A DNA stretch of 64,000 nucleotides. Origin: Streptomyces iconiensis (lineage in GTDB: Bacteria > Actinomycetota > Actinomycetes > Streptomycetales > Streptomycetaceae). This document shows positions 6,644 through 15,876 of the stretch, piece by piece (position 1 is the first letter of the stretch; the number at the start of each line of letters is the position of its first letter). The notes under the pieces are model-generated. The model was not told where the DNA came from and did not search any database. It saw only the letters and a program-made list of their open reading frames with translations. Position numbers and translations under genes: made by a program. The stretch is from the NCBI RefSeq assembly GCF_028657195.3, contig NZ_JANCPR020000048.1:1-64000 (forward strand), written 5' to 3'.

Positions 6644-8611
6644 TCACCCCTTCCGGGCCCGGTGTTCGACCAGTACGGGTTCCTCGCCGAAGACCAGGCG
6701 CTCGCCGGGGCGCACCGGTTTCTCTGAGCCGTCCATGGCACGCAGCACGCGGGCGCCCTCGCCCAGCCGGACGTCGGCCTCTCCCCGCGTGGTCCAGTAC
6801 ACGAGGAGCCGCTTGTCCCCGCGTTCGAAGCGGCAGGTGTACGCGCCCCGGTCGAGGCCCATCCGGGCGCCGTTGCCGCACGAGGTGATGCCGGCCCCCT
6901 CCAGCCACCCCCGCAGCCGCCCGACGCGCCGCGCCGCCTCGGTGGGCTGCCCGCCGGCGAGCTGGATCACGAGGGGCACGTCGGGGCTGCCCCAACTGTA
7001 GAAGTACGTGCGGCGCAGCCCCTGGTCCTTGACGTAGAGGCCCGTCAGGTAGAAGCGCACCGCGTAGTCGCGCGCACGGCGCGCGTCGAGGTGTTTCCTG
7101 ATGGCCACGTCCTCGTCGGGGCCCGTGTTCCACAGCGCGGTGCGCCCCCTGCCCTCGCTGTAGAAGAGCCGCTGGACGCTCTTGATCAGCGTCACCATCT
7201 CCTCGGGGCGCCCGTCGGCCCTGCGCGGCGGCAGCTTGAGCGCGGCGACGTCGCAGTACTCGTACGCGCCCGTCCTGATGAACTTCCGCAGCAGCTCACG
7301 CCCCCGCTTCTGCCACAGCGAGCCGAAGGAGGGGCAGGTCGTCTGTGCCTTGGGGTCCTCCTCGCGGATGATCCGGGAAGCGCGCTCGACCATGTCGGCG
7401 AGGGTCGGGAGCGAACCGCTGTACACGCCGGGGTCGCTGGGGTAGTCCCACAGCTCGTACGCCTCGATCCGGCCCCGGTAGCGGGAGGCGAGGGCGCGGA
7501 TGAAGCGGTCCCAGTCGGCCAGGTCGTCGGGGGGCGCGGCGCGCGCGTCGGCGAACACGGACCTGGCCCCCTCGGGCGCCGCCCAGTGCGGGGTACCGCC
7601 CAGCGTGAGCAGTACGGGCAGGTCCTTGCGTGCGGCGGCCTCGACCAGCCGGTCCAGCGTCTGCCACTCGAACTTGCCGCGCCGGGGCTCCAGTTGGGAC
7701 CACCTGGTGCCCGAGTGCCACAGCCGTACGGACCCCGTGCCCAGGCCGGGCATCTGCCCGGTGTCGGCGCTGAGGTTCATCCCGTAGAACTCGCCGGGCA
7801 CGCGCTGCGGCGCGATATGCCAGTCGGGTCCCCTGACCTCCTGCTGGTCCCCGGCGCTGTCGGACCCCGATGTGCCGGCCGTGCCCGCTGTCTCCCCTGT
7901 GCCTTCGGACCGCGCTCCCGACGGAGGGCCGCCCGTGGGGCCGCCCCGCCCGCCGCCGCCTCCGTCGCCCCCGTAGGAGACCGACAGCACCGTGGAAGGC
8001 AGCACGAGGGCGAGCAGAAGGGCCGCGACGCGCAGCCAGAAGTACGCGCGCAGCGGGGTGGGGGCCCGGACGGCGGCGGTGGGAGCGGGAGTGCCAGGCC
8101 GCCCCGCATCCGGTGCGGGGGCGGACGCGGGCACGGGAGGGGGACCGGAGGCAGGTACGGGAGTGGGTACGGGTACGGGTACGTGAGTGGGCCCGGGTGC
8201 GGGTACGGAGGTGGCCGCGCCTTCGCCGCCGGCCGCGACACCGGGGCTCTCCGCGCTCTCCGCGTCCGTGTGCGCGTCCGTGTGCGCGTCCGCGTCCGCG
8301 CCCGCGTCCGTGTCCGTATCCGCGTCCCCGGCACTCCCGGGGCCCCCGGCGCCCTCCGCACGTTCCGCGTCGATCGCCTGGCACCAGGCGCGGTAGAGCC
8401 TGTCGAGTTCGTCGCGGTCGGCGCCGCAGACGCGGGCCACCTTCTCGACGGCGCCGAAGGCGCGCGGGACGGTCGTGCCGAGGCAGTAGCGGTGCAGCGT
8501 GGACCTGCTGAGGCCCGTGCGGTGCGCGAGCGCCGTGTAACTGCGTCCGCTGCGCTGCTTGAGCAGCTCCAGCAGCTCCGCCAGCCCTGGACTCCCTGTA
8601 CCGGGCGACAT
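6644..8611 (-). CDS. HTH - transmembrane - degenerate GH39-like extracellular domain protein
   Basis: A 655-residue three-part protein. Residues 8-60 form an XRE-type helix-turn-helix (LAHRTGLSRSTLHRYCLGTTVP). Residues 90-185 are low-complexity, first Asp/Thr/Ala/His (DTDTDAGADADAHTDAHTD), then Pro/Val/Ala. A single transmembrane helix follows at 188-210. The outer 270-655 region resembles a GH39/GH5-type (beta/alpha)8 glycosidase (SVRLWHSGTRWSQLEP, LLTLGGTPHWA, YFYSWGS). The site where GH39 enzymes have the acid/base ExWNEPN reads YELWDYPS (385-392), and the expected nucleophile strand reads TALWNTGP, so catalytic glutamates appear lost. I infer a membrane sensor binding a polysaccharide and signalling to DNA. 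The ATG at 8611 has AGGGGGAA upstream. Confidence 0.8.
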   Translation of the reverse strand: MSPGTGSPGLAELLELLKQRSGRSYTALAHRTGLSRSTLHRYCLGTTVPRAFGAVEKVARVCGADRDELDRLYRAWCQAIDAERAEGAGGPGSAGDADTDTDAGADADAHTDAHTDAESAESPGVAAGGEGAATSVPAPGPTHVPVPVPTPVPASGPPPVPASAPAPDAGRPGTPAPTAAVRAPTPLRAYFWLRVAALLLALVLPSTVLSVSYGGDGGGGGRGGPTGGPPSGARSEGTGETAGTAGTSGSDSAGDQQEVRGPDWHIAPQRVPGEFYGMNLSADTGQMPGLGTGSVRLWHSGTRWSQLEPRRGKFEWQTLDRLVEAAARKDLPVLLTLGGTPHWAAPEGARSVFADARAAPPDDLADWDRFIRALASRYRGRIEAYELWDYPSDPGVYSGSLPTLADMVERASRIIREEDPKAQTTCPSFGSLWQKRGRELLRKFIRTGAYEYCDVAALKLPPRRADGRPEEMVTLIKSVQRLFYSEGRGRTALWNTGPDEDVAIRKHLDARRARDYAVRFYLTGLYVKDQGLRRTYFYSWGSPDVPLVIQLAGGQPTEAARRVGRLRGWLEGAGITSCGNGARMGLDRGAYTCRFERGDKRLLVYWTTRGEADVRLGEGARVLRAMDGSEKPVRPGERLVFGEEPVLVEHRARKG

Positions 8612-8810
8612 GGTTCCCCCTGTCCCTGGCCCCAGCCGACTGGGGCGCACCCGTCCCATCGTGTCGGAAGACTCCTGGTGGCGCCCGTCCCTCCGTCCCG
8701 TTGTCCCATCTCGTCCCTCCTTCTTGCCACGGCCCAGCGGGCACATCAAGGTCGTCCCATGGCCTCCTGGGTGACAGATGGGAGACCGCACTCAGTACAT
8801 CGGGGGACTC
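8612..8810. promoter_or_regulatory. Divergent promoter region with repeated GGGAC
   Basis: This 199-bp gap separates two divergent regulator-like genes. On the minus strand GGGAC occurs at least six times in about 110 bp, some within GGGACGAGATGGGAC-type pairs. That is compatible with a clustered binding site, but simple base composition could also produce it. Confidence 0.35.
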
Positions 8811-9800
8811 ATGCTGCGTGTGCACTTCACCGGGGGCGACCTTGCGCGGACGCGCGTCGCCGACGGTCCTGATCCGTTCTGGGAATCCGTACTCAGCCTC
8901 CACAGGCTCCGCGAGACTCGGCTGGAACCCGCCCTCTCCGGATGGCGGGAGCACGTCGCACGGACCGACGTCTCGCCGCTCCGTCAGCTGCTGCCGCTCG
9001 TTCCGCCGCGTGGGTACTTCCCGGACTTCCTCACACCCGCGGAGAGCGCACGGGGCTTCGAGACGGGGCTGGACGCTCTGCTGTCGACTCCACGTGCCCA
9101 ACTGCGTTGCGAGATCGGCGCGTTGGCCGCAACGGCACCTCTGACGCCGGAGGCGCGCGACATCGCGCAGGGCAGCGCAGCCGCGCTGGAGCTGCTCGGC
9201 GGTGCGCTGCGCGCCTACCAGCACAGCGCGCTCGTACCGTGGTGGCAGCGCATCACGGCGCGGATCGAGAGCGACAGGACGTGGCGCACGAGGACCCAGT
9301 GGTACGACGGGACCGAGGCGATGCTCCGTGGTTTCGGGCCGGCGATGCGCTGGTGCCCGCCCGTGCTGGAGGCCGACTATCCGGTGGACAAGGACCTGTA
9401 TCTGGAGGGCCGGGGGCTGCTCCTCATCCCGTCCTTCTTCTGCCGCCGCGCGCCGGTCGCGCTGGCCGACCCCGCGCTGCCGCCGACCCTGGTCTACCGC
9501 GCCAACGCCGGGGTGAGGCGGCAGGAACTGCCCACCCTCACCGCGGCGACCGGCCGGCATCTCGCGCGGCTCCTGGGCCATACGAGGGCGGCCGTGCTCC
9601 AGGCGCTGGGCGGGGAGTGCACGACGAGCGAGCTGGCCCGCCGCGCAGGGGTTTCCCTCTCCTCGGCGAGCGAGCACGCCTCGGTGCTCAGGGACGCGGG
9701 GCTGATCTCCAGCAGCCGCCGGCGCAACGCGGTGCACCACTCACTCACACCCGTGGGCCTCGCCCTCCTGGACGAGTCCCCGACGCCCGTGCCGCTCTGA
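8811..9800 (+). CDS. ArsR-like winged-helix transcriptional regulator
   Basis: The 329-residue product has a C-terminal winged helix (about 255-325) with TTSELARRAGVSLSSASEHASVLRDAGLISSSRRRNAVHHSLTPVG in sequence; the SEHASVLRDAGL core is the ArsR recognition helix. The N-terminal 240 residues form a conserved streptomycete helical domain of unknown ligand, starting LRVHFTGGDLARTRVA. No Cys metal site is visible, so metal sensing is unlikely. The ATG at 8811 follows GGGGGA at 5-nt spacing. The gene is divergent from the HTH-pseudoglycosidase and convergent with xdhC. Confidence 0.85.
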   Translation: MLRVHFTGGDLARTRVADGPDPFWESVLSLHRLRETRLEPALSGWREHVARTDVSPLRQLLPLVPPRGYFPDFLTPAESARGFETGLDALLSTPRAQLRCEIGALAATAPLTPEARDIAQGSAAALELLGGALRAYQHSALVPWWQRITARIESDRTWRTRTQWYDGTEAMLRGFGPAMRWCPPVLEADYPVDKDLYLEGRGLLLIPSFFCRRAPVALADPALPPTLVYRANAGVRRQELPTLTAATGRHLARLLGHTRAAVLQALGGECTTSELARRAGVSLSSASEHASVLRDAGLISSSRRRNAVHHSLTPVGLALLDESPTPVPL

Positions 9801-9834
9801 ACGGGCGCCGTCCGGCCGCCCCTTCAACCGGCCG

Positions 9835-11058
9835 TCAGCCCACGCCGACCGTGCCCGGCTCGTGGTGGATCGGGGTGTGCGCACCCGTCAGCGGGGCGCC
9901 GGAACCGCCGTGCCGGGCCGCGACGATCTCCGAGGCGATGGACAGGGCCGTCTCCTCCGGCGTACGGGCGCCCAGGTCAAGACCGATCGGTGAGCGGAGC
10001 GCGGCGAGTTCGGCGTCGGCGACGCCCGCCTCGCGCAGCCGGGCCAGCCGGTCCAGATGGGTGCGGCGGGAGCCCATCGCGCCCACGTACGCCAGCGGCA
10101 TGCGCAGCGCCCGTTCCAGCAGCGGCACATCGAACTTGGCGTCGTGTGTGAGGACGCAGACGACCGTACGGGCGTCAGGGCGCTGGGTGTCCAGGTAGCG
10201 GTGCGGCCAGTCGACGACGATCTCGTCGGCCTCGGGGAAGCGCCTGTCCGTGGCGAAGACGGCGCGCGCGTCGCACACGGTCACGTGGTAACCGAGGAAC
10301 TTGCCGACGCGCACCAGCGCGGCGGCGAAGTCGATCGCGCCGAAGACCAGCATGCGCGGCGGCGGGACCGAGGACTCCACCAGCAAGGTCACCGGCTGCC
10401 CGCACAGCCGCCCGTCGGCGCCCACGGTCACCGTCGTCGTACGCCCGGCCGCCAGCAGCGCACGGCCCTCGGCCACCGCGGTCGCGTCCAGTTCGGGGCT
10501 CCCGCCGAGCGTGCCGGCGACGCCGCCACCCGCGTACGGGGGCTCGCCCGCGTACGGGCCCTCGGCCGCGTCCGCATCCGTCTTCGGGACCGAGCCCGGG
10601 GTCGGGGCGGAGCCCGTTTCCGGGCCCAAGTGCAGTGCCGCACCCAGCAGTTCGGGTGGTCCGTCCACGATGCGGACCAGGGCCGCCGTGCCGCCGGTCG
10701 CCGCGGTGGCGACGGCCCGCGCGAAGACCGCGCGGAGCGGCGAGTCCGCGCGTACGGGGGTGACCAGGATGTCGATGATGCCGCCGCAGGTGAGGCCGAC
10801 GGCGAAGGCGTCCTCGTCGCTGTACCCGAAGGTCTCGCGGGCGCTCTCGCCCGACTCCAGCGCCTGCTGGCACAGTTCGTACACCGCGCCTTCCACACAG
10901 CCGCCGCTCACGCTGCCCACCGCCTCGCCCGCCGTGTCGACCGCGAGGGCCGCGCCCGGCTGGCGCGGGGCGCTGCCGCCTACGCCGACGACGGTCGCGA
11001 CGGCGAAGTCGCGGCCTTCGCCGCACCACGTGTGCAGGGCTGCGGCGATGTCCAGCAT
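9835..11058 (-). CDS. xdhC: XdhC/CoxI-family molybdenum cofactor insertion factor
   Basis: The 407-residue product has the XdhC_CoxI N-terminal domain (GGSAPRQPGAALAVD, GSVSGGCVEGAVYE). Its C-terminal Rossmann-like XdhC_C domain has PPPRMLVFGAIDFAAALVRVGKFLGYHVTVCDAR and ending VGAMGSRRTHLDRL...IGLDLGARTPEE. Family members bind and sulfurate Mo cofactor and deliver it to xanthine dehydrogenase. A Gly/Pro/Ala-rich linker at about 170-205 separates the domains. The start has AAGGAGAAGG upstream. It is the last gene of the purine block and is preceded by a hairpin at 11234, so it may have its own promoter in 11059-11296. Confidence 0.9.
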   Translation of the reverse strand: MLDIAAALHTWCGEGRDFAVATVVGVGGSAPRQPGAALAVDTAGEAVGSVSGGCVEGAVYELCQQALESGESARETFGYSDEDAFAVGLTCGGIIDILVTPVRADSPLRAVFARAVATAATGGTAALVRIVDGPPELLGAALHLGPETGSAPTPGSVPKTDADAAEGPYAGEPPYAGGGVAGTLGGSPELDATAVAEGRALLAAGRTTTVTVGADGRLCGQPVTLLVESSVPPPRMLVFGAIDFAAALVRVGKFLGYHVTVCDARAVFATDRRFPEADEIVVDWPHRYLDTQRPDARTVVCVLTHDAKFDVPLLERALRMPLAYVGAMGSRRTHLDRLARLREAGVADAELAALRSPIGLDLGARTPEETALSIASEIVAARHGGSGAPLTGAHTPIHHEPGTVGVG

Positions 11059-11233
11059 GTGCCTTCTCCTTGGTGTCGTGTGCTGCCCCCGAGCGTATGC
11101 CCGGGGCCCGCGCCTTCCCCTGTTGCTCCGGGGGCCGCGGGGACTGCGAGGGCCGCGGCTGCGGGGGTCTGTGGCTGCGGGGACGGGGCGTGCGGGGCCT
11201 GTGGCGGACCTGCGGAGACCCGGCCCTGACGTG

Positions 11234-11267
11234 CGTGGAGCTGAGGCGGCAGCGCCCCAGCTCCACG
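11234..11267 (-). terminator. Probable terminator of the purine permease gene
   Basis: Perfect 10-bp inverted repeat CGTGGAGCTG / CAGCTCCACG with a 14-nt loop, starting 30 nt after the permease stop. Confidence 0.65.
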
Positions 11268-11296
11268 TACCTCGGAACAGCCGGCCCGGGAGGGGC

Positions 11297-12775
11297 CTAC
11301 GCGCCCAGCCAGCGCTCGATGGGGCTGAGCGCGAAGTAGGCGAGGAAGACCACGCCGAGCACCCACATGAGCCAGCCGGGCTCGCGCCAGCGGCCCTGGA
11401 CGGCCTTGATGAGGACGTACGCGATGATCCCTGCGGCGATGCCGGCGGTGATGGAGTACGTGAACGGCATCAGCACGGTCGTCAGGAAGACGGGGATCGA
11501 CGTGGCGGGGTCGGTCCAGTCGATGTGCATCGCGTTCGTCATCATCATCGAGCCGATGACGACGAGCGCGGCTGCCGCCACCTGTGGAGGGATCACCTGC
11601 GCGAGCGGCGTGAAGAACAGACAGAGGGCGAAGCCGAGTCCGGTGACCACGCTGGCGAGCCCGGTGCGGGCACCGTCGCCGACGCCGGCCGTCGATTCGA
11701 CGAAGACCGTCTGCCCCGAGGCACCGGCGAAGCCGCCGACGACTCCACCGGCGCCGTCGATGGCGAGGGCCTTGTTGAGGCCCGGCATACGGCCCTTCTC
11801 GTCGGCGAGCCCGGCCTGCTGGCCGATGCCGATGATGGTGCCGATCGCGTCGAAGAACCCGGCGAGTACGAGGGTGAAGACGATGACGCCGATGGTGATC
11901 CCGCCGACGTCACCGAGGCCCTTGAACGAGACGGAGCCGAACAGCCCGAAGTCGGGCGAGCTGACGAAGGAACCGCTGATCTCGGGCGCGTTCCGGCCGC
12001 CCCAGTCCTTCTTCGTCAGACCGGCGAACTGGTGGACGAGCGCGGCGAGCACGGTGCCGCCGACGATGCCGATGAGGATCGCTCCCGGCACCTTGCGCAC
12101 CTGGAGCGCGAAGATCAGCAGCACGGTGACCGAGAAGCACAGCACGGGCCAGCCGGTGAGCATGTCCGTCGTGCCGAGCTGGATGGGCTTCTCGCCCGGC
12201 ACCCCGCCGGGCCCCGGCATGGAGGTGACGAAGCCGGCCTGGACGAGGCCGATGAGGCAGACGAACAGGCCGATGCCCATGGTGATGGCGTGTTTCAGCG
12301 CCAACGGGATCGCGTTCATGATGAGTTCGCGGAGCCCGGTGACCACGAGCAGGATGATGACGCCGCCGTAGATGAGGCACATCGCCATCGCGTTGCCCCA
12401 GGTCATCTCGGGGACGACCTGGAAGGCCATGACGGCGGAGACGCTCAGTCCCGCGGCGAGCGCGAGGGGAACGTTGCCGAGGAAGCCCATCACGATCGTG
12501 GTCACCGCGGCGGCGAGCGCCGTCGCCGTGGTGACCTGGCCGCCGTCCAGCTTGTGTCCCGCGACATCGGGGACCGAGAGGATGACGGGGTTGAGCAGCA
12601 CGATGTAGGCCATCGCCATGAAGGTGGTGACACCGCCACGGACCTCGCGGCCGTACGTCGATCCTCTGTCGGATATGTGGAAGTACCGGTCGAGCCACGA
12701 GCGTCCGGCGGGAACACGCGAGCCGCCGCCCGCGTCCTCCGCCGACGTCGTCGGCCCAACTGTGGACTGGGTCAT
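11297..12775 (-). CDS. Purine/nucleobase permease (AzgA/NCS2-like)
   Basis: A 492-residue polytopic membrane protein with about 12-14 hydrophobic segments, expected to take up hypoxanthine, guanine, adenine or xanthine with protons. Family signatures include GSTYGREVRGGVTTFMAMAYIVLLNPVIL near the N-terminus (the AzgA-type opening), the FFDAIGTIIGIGQQAG helix (about 305), and ASGQTVFVESTAGVGDGARTGLASVVTG in the second half. The start at 12775 has GGGAG 9 nt upstream; a longer frame from 12814 lacks support. It lies between xanthine dehydrogenase and xdhC on the same strand, which supports purine as substrate. Terminators on both sides suggest it is separately transcribed. Confidence 0.92.
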   Translation of the reverse strand: MTQSTVGPTTSAEDAGGGSRVPAGRSWLDRYFHISDRGSTYGREVRGGVTTFMAMAYIVLLNPVILSVPDVAGHKLDGGQVTTATALAAAVTTIVMGFLGNVPLALAAGLSVSAVMAFQVVPEMTWGNAMAMCLIYGGVIILLVVTGLRELIMNAIPLALKHAITMGIGLFVCLIGLVQAGFVTSMPGPGGVPGEKPIQLGTTDMLTGWPVLCFSVTVLLIFALQVRKVPGAILIGIVGGTVLAALVHQFAGLTKKDWGGRNAPEISGSFVSSPDFGLFGSVSFKGLGDVGGITIGVIVFTLVLAGFFDAIGTIIGIGQQAGLADEKGRMPGLNKALAIDGAGGVVGGFAGASGQTVFVESTAGVGDGARTGLASVVTGLGFALCLFFTPLAQVIPPQVAAAALVVIGSMMMTNAMHIDWTDPATSIPVFLTTVLMPFTYSITAGIAAGIIAYVLIKAVQGRWREPGWLMWVLGVVFLAYFALSPIERWLGA

Positions 12776-12881
12776 GTGTACTGACTCCCAAGGTTCATAG
12801 GTGCACCCCGGCAACCACCGAGGATTTGGGACACACGACCCGGGGGACGGCCCGAGCCGGGATTCTGTGAAGCGCCGTGCC

Positions 12882-12932
12882 TGCCCCCTCCCTCCCCGCC
12901 GCGGCGGGGCGGCGCTTGAGCGGGAGGGGGCA
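12882..12932 (-). terminator. Terminator of the xanthine dehydrogenase operon
   Basis: An 11-bp perfect outer stem TGCCCCCTCCC / GGGAGGGGGCA encloses the inner palindrome CCCCGCCGCGGCGGGG. It lies 36-86 nt past the large-subunit stop codon. The remaining bases to the permease start carry that gene's promoter. Confidence 0.75.
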
Positions 12933-12967
12933 CACGGGGGAAGCGCTCCCCCGCGAGTCGGAAGGGC

Positions 12968-15349
12968 TCAGCCGACGATGTGCTCCGGGCGCACCGGAAC
13001 CCGCGGCAGCGCGCGGCCCGTAGCGGCGCGGACAGCCGCCATGACGGCGGGCGTCGACGACAGGGTCGGCGCCTCGCCCGCGCCGCGCAGCCCGTACGGG
13101 GCGTGCTCGTCGGCGAGTTCGAGCACATCGACGGGGATCGTCGGCGTGTCGAGGATCGTCGGGATCAGGTAGTCCGTGAAGGACGGGTTGCGTACCTTCG
13201 CCTGCGGATCCACGACGATCTCCTCCATCACGGCCAGGCCCAGGCCCTGTGTGGTGCCGCCCTGGATCTGGCCGACGACGGCGTCGGGGTTCATCGCCTT
13301 GCCGACGTCCTGCGCGCAGGCAAGCTCGATGACCTTGACGAGGCCGAGTTCGGTGTCCACCTCGACGACGGCGCGGTGCGCGGCGAAGGAGTACTGGACG
13401 TGGCCGAAGCCCTGCCCCGTGACGAGGTCGAACGCCTCGGTGGGGCGGTGGCGCCACTCGCTCTCGGCTTCGAGCGGTTCGTCGCCGAGTACGTCGATGA
13501 GGGCGGCGAGCACCTCGCCGCCTTCGGTGACGACCTTGCCGCCCTCCAGGAGCAGTTCGGCCGTGGCCCACGCGGGGTGGTAGGTGCCGAGGCGTTCCCT
13601 GCCGCGTGCGAGTACCTTCTCGCGCAGCAGCTCGCACACGTGCTTGACGGCGCCGCCCGTGACGTACGTCTGGCGGGAGGCCGAGGTGGATCCGGCCGAG
13701 CCGACCTGGGTGTCGGCCGGCTGGATGGTGACCTGGGTGACGCCGAGTTCCGTGCGCGCGATCTGCTGGTGCACGGTGACGCCGCCCTGGCCGACCTCGG
13801 CCGCTGCCGTGTGGACCATCACGACGGGTTCGCCGCCGACGGCCTGGATGCGCACGCGCGCGGTGGAGTAGTCGTCGAAGCCCTCGGAGAACCCGACGTT
13901 CTTGATCCCGACCGCGTAGCCGACCCCGCGTACGACGCCCTCGCCGTGGCTGGTGTTGGACAGCCCGCCGGGCAGGGCCCGTACGTCGGTGCTCATGGCG
14001 TCGCCCGCGCCGGTCTCCCACTGCTTCTCCGGCGGCAGCGGCCTGGCCTTGACGCGGCGCAGGAGTTCGGCGACGGGTGCGGGCGCGTCCACCGTCTGGC
14101 CCGTGGGCATGGTCGCGCCCTGGGACATGGCGTTGCGCTGCCTGAACTCGACCGGGTCGAGGCCGAGTTCGGCGGCGACCTTGTCCATCTGCGCCTCGTA
14201 GGCGAAGCACGCCTGCACGGCGCCGAAGCCGCGCATGGCGCCGCAGGGCGGGTTGTTGGTGTAGAGCGCCAGGGCCTCGATCTCGACGTCGTCGACGACG
14301 TAGGGGCCAGCGGCGTGCGAGGACGCGTTGCCGACGACGGCGGGTGAGGCCGAGGCGTAGGCGCCGCCGTCCAGCACGATGCGGCAGCGGATGTGGGTGA
14401 GCTTGCCTTCGCGGGTGGCGCCGTGCTCGTACCAGAGCTTGGCCGGGTGCCTGTGCACATGCCCGAAGAAAGACTCGGAGCGGTTGTAGACCATCTTGAC
14501 CGGCTTGCCGGTGCGCAGCGCGAGCAGGCAGGCGTGGATCTGCATGGACAGGTCCTCGCGCCCGCCGAAGGCGCCGCCGACGCCGGAGAGCGTCATCCGG
14601 ACCTTGTCCTCGGGCAGGCCGAGTACGGGCGCGATCTGCCGCAGGTCGGAGTGGAGCCACTGGGTCGCGACATACAGGTCGACGCCGCCGTCCTCCGACG
14701 GCACGGCGAGCCCCGACTCGGGGCCGAGGAACGCCTGGTCCTGCATGCCCACTTCGTACTCGCCCGACACGATCACGTCGGCCCGCTCGGCCGCGGCGCG
14801 CACGTCGCCGCGCAGCACGGGCTGGCGGTGGACGATGTTGGGGTGCGGGACATGCCCCGCATGGTGGTCGTCACGGTCGGGGTGGAGCACGGCCGCGCCC
14901 TCGCCGATGGCGGACTCCTCGTCGTGGATGACGGGCAGCTCGCGGTACTCGACGCGGATCTTCGCCGCCGCCCTGCGCGCGGTCTCGGGGTGGTCGGCTG
15001 CGACGAGCGCGACGGGCTCGCCGTGGTGCCGTACCCGGCCGTGTGCGAGCGCGGGGGTGTCCTGGATCTCCAGGCCGTAGTTCTTCTGCTCGGTCGGCAG
15101 GTCGTCGTAGGTGAGGACGGCGTACACGCCGTCCTGCTTGACGGCCTCGCCGATGTCGATCGAGAGGATCTCGGCGTGCGCGTGCGGGCTGCGCAGGGTG
15201 CAGCCCCACAGCATGTCCTCGTGCCACATGTCGGACGAGTAGGCGAACTCGCCCGTGACCTTGAGGGTGCCGTCGGGGCGCAGGGCGCTGTCGCCGACGC
15301 GGCCTTCGGCGCGGTCGGTCCCTGTGGCCTCATTGAGCTTGGTGGCCAT
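12968..15349 (-). CDS. xdhB: Xanthine dehydrogenase molybdopterin-binding subunit
   Basis: The 793-residue large subunit oxidises hypoxanthine/xanthine at the Mo centre. Motifs present are GVGGAFGGREDLSMQIH, GAMRGFGAVQ, the Mo-contact EVGQGGVTVHQQ, and the catalytic Glu759 in GLRGAGEAPT. The length matches the separate Mo subunit of three-gene bacterial enzymes. The ATG at 15349 shares one base with the stop of the upstream iron-sulfur gene (TGATG), indicating translational coupling. The frame remains open upstream but only because it shadows the iron-sulfur gene. Subunit naming (xdhA/B, pucD) varies between species. Confidence 0.95.
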   Translation of the reverse strand: MATKLNEATGTDRAEGRVGDSALRPDGTLKVTGEFAYSSDMWHEDMLWGCTLRSPHAHAEILSIDIGEAVKQDGVYAVLTYDDLPTEQKNYGLEIQDTPALAHGRVRHHGEPVALVAADHPETARRAAAKIRVEYRELPVIHDEESAIGEGAAVLHPDRDDHHAGHVPHPNIVHRQPVLRGDVRAAAERADVIVSGEYEVGMQDQAFLGPESGLAVPSEDGGVDLYVATQWLHSDLRQIAPVLGLPEDKVRMTLSGVGGAFGGREDLSMQIHACLLALRTGKPVKMVYNRSESFFGHVHRHPAKLWYEHGATREGKLTHIRCRIVLDGGAYASASPAVVGNASSHAAGPYVVDDVEIEALALYTNNPPCGAMRGFGAVQACFAYEAQMDKVAAELGLDPVEFRQRNAMSQGATMPTGQTVDAPAPVAELLRRVKARPLPPEKQWETGAGDAMSTDVRALPGGLSNTSHGEGVVRGVGYAVGIKNVGFSEGFDDYSTARVRIQAVGGEPVVMVHTAAAEVGQGGVTVHQQIARTELGVTQVTIQPADTQVGSAGSTSASRQTYVTGGAVKHVCELLREKVLARGRERLGTYHPAWATAELLLEGGKVVTEGGEVLAALIDVLGDEPLEAESEWRHRPTEAFDLVTGQGFGHVQYSFAAHRAVVEVDTELGLVKVIELACAQDVGKAMNPDAVVGQIQGGTTQGLGLAVMEEIVVDPQAKVRNPSFTDYLIPTILDTPTIPVDVLELADEHAPYGLRGAGEAPTLSSTPAVMAAVRAATGRALPRVPVRPEHIVG

Positions 15350-15876
15350 CAGACCTTGCCCTCGACTTTCTCCGCGTCCTGGCGCGCCGCGGCGAGCCGG
15401 ACGGCGTCGAGGATCTTCTCGTAGCCGGTGCAGCGGCACAGGTTCCCCGACAGTGCCTCGCGGATGTCGGCGTCGGAGGGCTGCGGGGTGCGCTCGATCA
15501 GCTCGTCGGCCGCGACCAGCAGGCCGGGGGTGCAGAAGCCGCACTGTACGGCGCCCGCGTCGATGAACGCCTGCTGTACGGGGGCGAGTTCGGCCGCCCC
15601 TTCCTCGGTGCCCGTGCCGTCACGCTTCCGCGCGTACTCGGGCAGGCCCTCGACGGTGACGAGGTCGCGGCCCTCGGCCTGGCCTGCGGCGACGAGGCAG
15701 GCGCACACGGGTTCGCCGTCGAGGCGGACCGTACAGGAGCCGCACTCGCCCTGTTCGCAGGCGTTCTTGGAGCCGGGGAGGCCCATGCGCTCACGCAGGA
15801 CGTAGAGCAGGGACTCGCCCTCCCACACGTCGTCGGCCTCGTGTCGCCGTCCGTTGACGGTGAATGTCACGCGCAC
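15349..15876 (-). CDS. Xanthine dehydrogenase [2Fe-2S] subunit
   Basis: The 175-residue electron-transfer subunit carries both clusters' cysteines. The plant-type ferredoxin loop is NACEQGECGSCTVRLDGEPVCAC; the second cluster is CGFCTPG...NLCRCTGYEKI. The GTG at 15876 is preceded by GAAGGAGG at 6-nt spacing and overlaps the FAD-subunit stop by 10 nt. The GTG at 15870, in a GTGA overlap, is a less well spaced alternative. A short insertion around residues 80-110 (ARKRDGTGTEEGAAEL) lies between the two cluster domains. It is the middle gene of the operon. Confidence 0.93.
   Translation of the reverse strand: MRVTFTVNGRRHEADDVWEGESLLYVLRERMGLPGSKNACEQGECGSCTVRLDGEPVCACLVAAGQAEGRDLVTVEGLPEYARKRDGTGTEEGAAELAPVQQAFIDAGAVQCGFCTPGLLVAADELIERTPQPSDADIREALSGNLCRCTGYEKILDAVRLAAARQDAEKVEGKV

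Noticed and set aside
10301..12784. 827-residue plus-strand frame
   Set aside because: Antisense shadow of the permease and xdhC; Asp/His/Arg-rich composition is typical of reversed high-GC genes.
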